Positions 5,915-8,557 of a stretch of 8,557 bases of DNA are shown here, in pieces. Under the pieces are notes generated by a model. That model saw only the letters and a list, made by a program, of their open reading frames with translations, was not told the DNA's origin and ran no database searches. Position 1 is the stretch's first letter. Each line of letters starts with the position of its first letter. Origin of the DNA: JBGTCD01 sp041749015 (GTDB taxonomy: Bacteria > Bacteroidota > Bacteroidia > Cytophagales > Cyclobacteriaceae). The stretch is from the NCBI GenBank assembly GCA_041749015.1, contig JBGTCD010000055.1:1-8557 (forward strand), given 5' to 3'. The translations under genes were made by a program, and so were the position numbers.

Positions 5915-7131
5915 AGCTGATGGTGGATTATGGTGAGCAATGTATGCAGCTTGGTCTCCGTTTCTTCCCATTCTTTCTGAGGGTCAGAGTCTTCTGTGAC
6001 ACCGGCACCGGCATACAGCAGGGCTTCAGAATTTCTAAACTCCATGCAACGCAGGTTGACATACACCTGGGTCTCGTCTTCAAAATTAACCGGTCCCAGA
6101 TATCCTGAGAAATAGGATCTGGGGTATTTTTCATACGTATGGATAAAATCTCTTGCCGCTTCCAGGGGCATGCCGCATACCGCGGAAGTAGGGTGGAGGA
6201 GGTCCAGCATTACAGAGCCTAATTGCGGGAAATTGACGGCTTCCATATCTACTTTGTAGGTGGTCTTTAAATGCAGTAGATTACCGGCTCTGATCGTTTT
6301 AGGACCGGCTTCTTCAAACTCCCTTAGCCGTATTTTTTTAAAACAATTGATGACATACCTGCTGACCAGTGCCTGTTCTTCGATTTCCTTTTGGGTCCAG
6401 GCAACCTGTTGTGGGATGGTATCTTTGCCACAGGCCTGTGTGCCTGCAAGGGATACCGTTTCGAAATACCTGCCGCCTTTGATCTGAATCAAAATTTCTG
6501 GGGAGGCGCCGATCCAGGTACCTGCTCCCGGAATGGATACCAGGGATATAAAGGCATTTTTATAGGCTTTGCAAAGGTCATTAAACATCTGCTCAGGCGA
6601 GAAGGTGTCGGGGAGGGTGATGGGCTGCACTCTGGAGGGCACAATTTTTTCCAGACTGCCAGCTTTGATCTCAGCCACTCCTTTTTCAACTAACTGAATG
6701 AAATCCAGTCTGGATGAGGCACCTTTAGGATGTCCATTGGGGCGGGTGTTTTCATAGAAAACCGGTTTCTTTGAGTTTTTACTTGTTTCGAAATAGGCCT
6801 CCAGGTTTTTATCAGACTGAACGATAGGAGAAATCCTCACCTGATCCTCTGTTTCCTTAACAAGTAGGTCTGCATTGACCCACATTTTTTTGTCAGGTTG
6901 CTCCTCGAAAGGGCAAAACAAGAAGCCTTCATTCAATTCCTCAATTGGCTTATCCGGAAAGATGGCACTACCATTGACATCTACCATGAGCACAGATTCC
7001 GTTTGGCCGGCCTTTCTGAACAAGGCAAAAGAACCGCCCAATTCCATAGCGCTGTGGATCAACCAAGCTTTTTTTTCCTCAAAGGAAAATTTGGATAGAT
7101 TTTCAGTAATGGAAGATTGCGCTTTCTGCAT
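5911..7131 (-). CDS. menF: Isochorismate synthase (MenF)
   Basis: This enzyme isomerises chorismate to isochorismate, the committed step toward menaquinone. The 406-residue protein has a divergent N-terminal half and a chorismate-binding C-terminal domain. The motifs are KIVPSR (163-168, K163 being the likely general base), TWIGASPE (205-212), SLAGT (227-231), KEIEEQALV (248-256), LLHPTSAVCGMP (311-322), EKYPRSYFSGYLGP (334-347) and YAGAGVTEDSDPQKEWEET (373-391). The lysine and acidic residues expected for isochorismate synthase, as opposed to anthranilate or aminodeoxychorismate synthase, are in place. Co-location with menD assigns it to menaquinone rather than siderophore synthesis, which uses the related EntC/DhbC. 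The ATG at 7131 follows the menI stop after 3 bases. The stop lies inside the TTGA that probably starts menD. Confidence 0.95.
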   Translation of the reverse strand: MQKAQSSITENLSKFSFEEKKAWLIHSAMELGGSFALFRKAGQTESVLMVDVNGSAIFPDKPIEELNEGFLFCPFEEQPDKKMWVNADLLVKETEDQVRISPIVQSDKNLEAYFETSKNSKKPVFYENTRPNGHPKGASSRLDFIQLVEKGVAEIKAGSLEKIVPSRVQPITLPDTFSPEQMFNDLCKAYKNAFISLVSIPGAGTWIGASPEILIQIKGGRYFETVSLAGTQACGKDTIPQQVAWTQKEIEEQALVSRYVINCFKKIRLREFEEAGPKTIRAGNLLHLKTTYKVDMEAVNFPQLGSVMLDLLHPTSAVCGMPLEAARDFIHTYEKYPRSYFSGYLGPVNFEDETQVYVNLRCMEFRNSEALLYAGAGVTEDSDPQKEWEETETKLHTLLTIIHHQL

Positions 7132-7134
7132 GGT

Positions 7135-7557
7135 TCAACCTCTTTTATCGACTACCGCCAGAGTCATTCTGCTGATACATACCAATTCATTTTTTTCGTT
7201 TCTTATCGTCACCTGCCATACCTGAGATTTTTTCCCGATGTGGATGGGTTCTGATCGCCCTGTGACTATTCCGGTCTTCTGGCTTCTTAAGTGGTTGGCA
7301 TTGATCTCCTGTCCTACCACATATTGATCATCATTTGTTAGACAAAAATGAGCAGAAACGCTGCCCAAAGTCTCAGCCAGTACCACAGAGGCACCTCCAT
7401 GTAACAAGCCATAGGGCTGGTGTGTTCTTTGATCTACCGGCATTGTGGCCTCAATAAAGTCAGCGCCTACTCCAGTAAACTCTATCCCAATATGGTGAAC
7501 CATGCTGGATTTGGAGAATTCATTGAGGTATTGGGCAGTAATTCCTTCTCTTATCAT
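7135..7557 (-). CDS. menI: DHNA-CoA thioesterase, hotdog fold (MenI)
   Basis: MenI hydrolyses 1,4-dihydroxy-2-naphthoyl-CoA to DHNA, the substrate of the prenyltransferase MenA. The ATG at 7557 gives 140 residues beginning MIREGITAQYL, matching the start and length of E. coli YdiI/MenI as I recall it. The frame runs on upstream to an ATG at 7617, but that would extend into the divergent phosphatase gene. The signature EATMPVDQRTHQPYGLLHGG (36-55) runs directly on into ASVVLAETLGS (56-66). It carries the catalytic glutamate (E62, E63 in YdiI), Q47 and H53, and VVGQEINANHLRS follows at 80-92. This is very close to YdiI rather than to the phenylacetate thioesterase PaaI, and being first in a men operon, 3 bases before menF, supports the menaquinone role. 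A -7-like TAATTTTA on the - strand (7598-7591) is a weak promoter candidate. Confidence 0.92.
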   Translation of the reverse strand: MIREGITAQYLNEFSKSSMVHHIGIEFTGVGADFIEATMPVDQRTHQPYGLLHGGASVVLAETLGSVSAHFCLTNDDQYVVGQEINANHLRSQKTGIVTGRSEPIHIGKKSQVWQVTIRNEKNELVCISRMTLAVVDKRG

Positions 7558-7577
7558 GAGATTGGCATAAATAACTT

Positions 7578-7608
7578 TAAATTTGCAACCTAAAATTAGC
7601 CTAAAATT
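7578..7608 (+). promoter_or_regulatory. Divergent regulatory region: -7 box and 9-bp direct repeat
   Basis: TAAATTTG at 7578-7585 is a perfect match to the Bacteroidota -7 consensus TAnnTTTG on the + strand. No good -33 TTTG sits 19-21 bases upstream. Just downstream, CCTAAAATT occurs twice (7589-7597 and 7600-7608) with an 11-base period, about one helical turn, so both copies would face the same side of DNA. The short space between menI and the phosphatase gene suggests that this patch could serve both directions. A transcript starting near 7590 would exclude the TTG at 7583 as the phosphatase start and favour the one at 7607. Confidence 0.35.
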
Positions 7609-8239
7609 GGATATCAAAAAAATATACCTGGTCCGGCATGGACAAACGGATTATAATCTCAAAAGGATTGTACAGGGTAGTGGGATAGATGCTTCACTCA
7701 ATGAAACTGGCAGGAGCCAGACCGCATTGTTCTTTAAAAAATATCAGGACCATCCATTTGAGAGGGTGTTTACTTCCAGTTTGAAGCGCAGTATCGAGTC
7801 GGTAGATGGATTTTTAAATAAGGGTTTACCGCATACCGTTCTGCCCGGATTGAATGAAATTAATTGGGGTACCAGGGAAGGTACCCGGATCACTCCGGAA
7901 GAGGATGCCTACTACCGAATGGTATTAAAATCCTGGAGCCAGGGCAAAATCGACCTGAGGATAGAAGGGGGTGAAAGCCCGGAGGACGTGGCAGCACGCC
8001 AAAGGCCTGCGCTTGATCAGATCATCCAGTCTCCCGAAAAGGAAATTTTGATATGCATGCACGGCCGGGCCATGCGGGTGCTGCTCTGTCTGATGCTGAA
8101 TTATCCCTTGCGATGCATGGATCTATTCACCCATTATAATCTTTGCCTGTATCAGCTGACCTATTCCGGCTCCATGTTTACCATCGATAGTTTCTGCGAC
8201 ACCTCCCATCTTATATCCCTAGGGGACAATTTAGATTGA
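7607..8239 (+). CDS. Histidine phosphatase family protein (phosphoglycerate mutase-like)
   Basis: The protein belongs to histidine phosphatase branch 1 and would remove phosphate from a small metabolite through a phosphohistidine intermediate. I start at the TTG at 7607 (MDIKKIYLVRHGQTDYN, 210 aa). A TTG at 7583 would add eight residues but lies in the probable promoter box, and no ATG occurs before the catalytic motif. Active-site residues are all visible: R10-H11-G12 (phosphate acceptor His11), R61 in SSLKRS, E84 in LNEINWG, and the second histidine H152 in CMHGRAMR. The motifs do not settle the substrate. CobC/alpha-ribazole phosphatase, phosphoserine phosphatase and fructose-2,6-bisphosphatase-like enzymes share them. 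It is divergent from menI, and nothing ties it to quinone synthesis apart from the shared intergenic region. The gene ends 22 bases before the convergent TPR gene. Confidence 0.88.
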   Translation: MDIKKIYLVRHGQTDYNLKRIVQGSGIDASLNETGRSQTALFFKKYQDHPFERVFTSSLKRSIESVDGFLNKGLPHTVLPGLNEINWGTREGTRITPEEDAYYRMVLKSWSQGKIDLRIEGGESPEDVAARQRPALDQIIQSPEKEILICMHGRAMRVLLCLMLNYPLRCMDLFTHYNLCLYQLTYSGSMFTIDSFCDTSHLISLGDNLD

Positions 8240-8261
8240 TTCCGTTAGGATTAAATCAGCC

Positions 8262-8557
8262 TCACAACCCTGAGAGAGCCGATTTTGCTTTATGGTCGAT
8301 GCTATTTTTGTAGGGGTGCTTTTTATAGGTCATGGCTGCTTTGAAGGCTTCTTCTGCCTTTTTCTTATCACCCTTTTTTAAATAGATGTACCCCATTTGA
8401 AGGCAGGAGTTTGGTGCAAAATACCAGGGGTTATCACCAGCCATATGGATCACCTCAGTATATTTTTCCAGGGCGTTGTCCTCCGATTGGGTGAGGTGAA
8501 AAAGCCTCGCTTTGCGGTAAATCAATTCGATCCGGTCCTGCTCATTATCAAGTGTAT
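8262..8557 (-). CDS. TPR-like protein, C-terminal part only
   Basis: Only the last 98 codons are inside the window. The frame is open to the right edge, so the TTG at 8525 is not a real start. The visible part is helical and has one clear tetratricopeptide-like helix pair, CLQMGYIYLKKGDKKKAEEA, preceded by ALEKYTEVI and GDNPWYFAPN and followed by AAMTYKKHPYKNSIDHKAKS. The tail resembles the end of Bacteroidota TPR proteins with a DUF3808/IML2-like organisation, though I am not certain of the family. TPR repeats usually mediate protein-protein contacts, and no specific role can be assigned. The gene converges with the phosphatase gene. The 22-base gap between them contains no convincing terminator. 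Confidence 0.75.
   Translation of the reverse strand, partial: TLDNEQDRIELIYRKARLFHLTQSEDNALEKYTEVIHMAGDNPWYFAPNSCLQMGYIYLKKGDKKKAEEAFKAAMTYKKHPYKNSIDHKAKSALSGL

Noticed and set aside
7558..7617. Upstream extension of menI to the ATG at 7617
   Set aside because: It would overlap the phosphatase start and promoter box and adds residues absent from MenI/YdiI. The ATG at 7557 fits family length.
8240..8274. Possible bidirectional terminator between the phosphatase and TPR genes (CTCA/TGAG)
   Set aside because: A four-base stem without a T tract on either strand is not convincing.
1..8557. Search for CRISPR repeats, tRNA/rRNA genes, transposases or IS ends
   Set aside because: Nothing resembling these was seen when reading both strands by eye. 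A weak or degenerate element could still be missed without computation.

Overview
The window looks like chromosomal DNA of a Bacteroidota bacterium, probably in or near the Cytophagales. The support is a compact menaquinone (men) operon with a short MenE of about 350 residues, sparse Shine-Dalgarno sequences, several likely TTG starts, and promoter boxes resembling the Bacteroidota TTTG/TAnnTTTG consensus. Genus cannot be read from this sequence.

The window has two unlike halves. Positions 1 to about 2,300 are an AT-rich accessory block on the + strand (for example, line 1321-1380 is 16/60 G+C). It holds the 3' part of an unrecognised gene, an attC-like imperfect hairpin, an unrecognised 110-residue gene, and a one-base-overlapping pair. 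I read that pair as a HicB-like/HicA-like toxin-antitoxin module with an unusually long, two-domain antitoxin. A promoter-like sequence with a perfect 10-bp palindrome lies just upstream of it.

Positions 2,350 to 7,557 are GC-richer (line 2641-2700 is 36/60 G+C) and carry a tightly packed operon on the - strand, in the order menI - menF - menD - menB - menE. Together these take chorismate to isochorismate (MenF), then to SEPHCHC (MenD). They also activate o-succinylbenzoate (MenE), cyclise it to DHNA-CoA (MenB), and hydrolyse DHNA-CoA to DHNA (MenI). menH, menC and menA are not in the window. Gene junctions are 3 bp, a 4-base TTGA overlap (if the TTG start of menD is used), a 4-base ATGA overlap, and 5 bp, which points to one transcript with translational coupling. 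The operon's 3' end meets the accessory block in a pyrimidine-rich stretch.

Divergent from menI is a histidine phosphatase of the phosphoglycerate mutase type on the + strand, behind a perfect TAnnTTTG box and a 9-bp direct repeat with 11-bp period. The right edge holds the C-terminal part of a TPR-like protein on the - strand, convergent with the phosphatase. No tRNA, rRNA, CRISPR array or insertion sequence was recognised.
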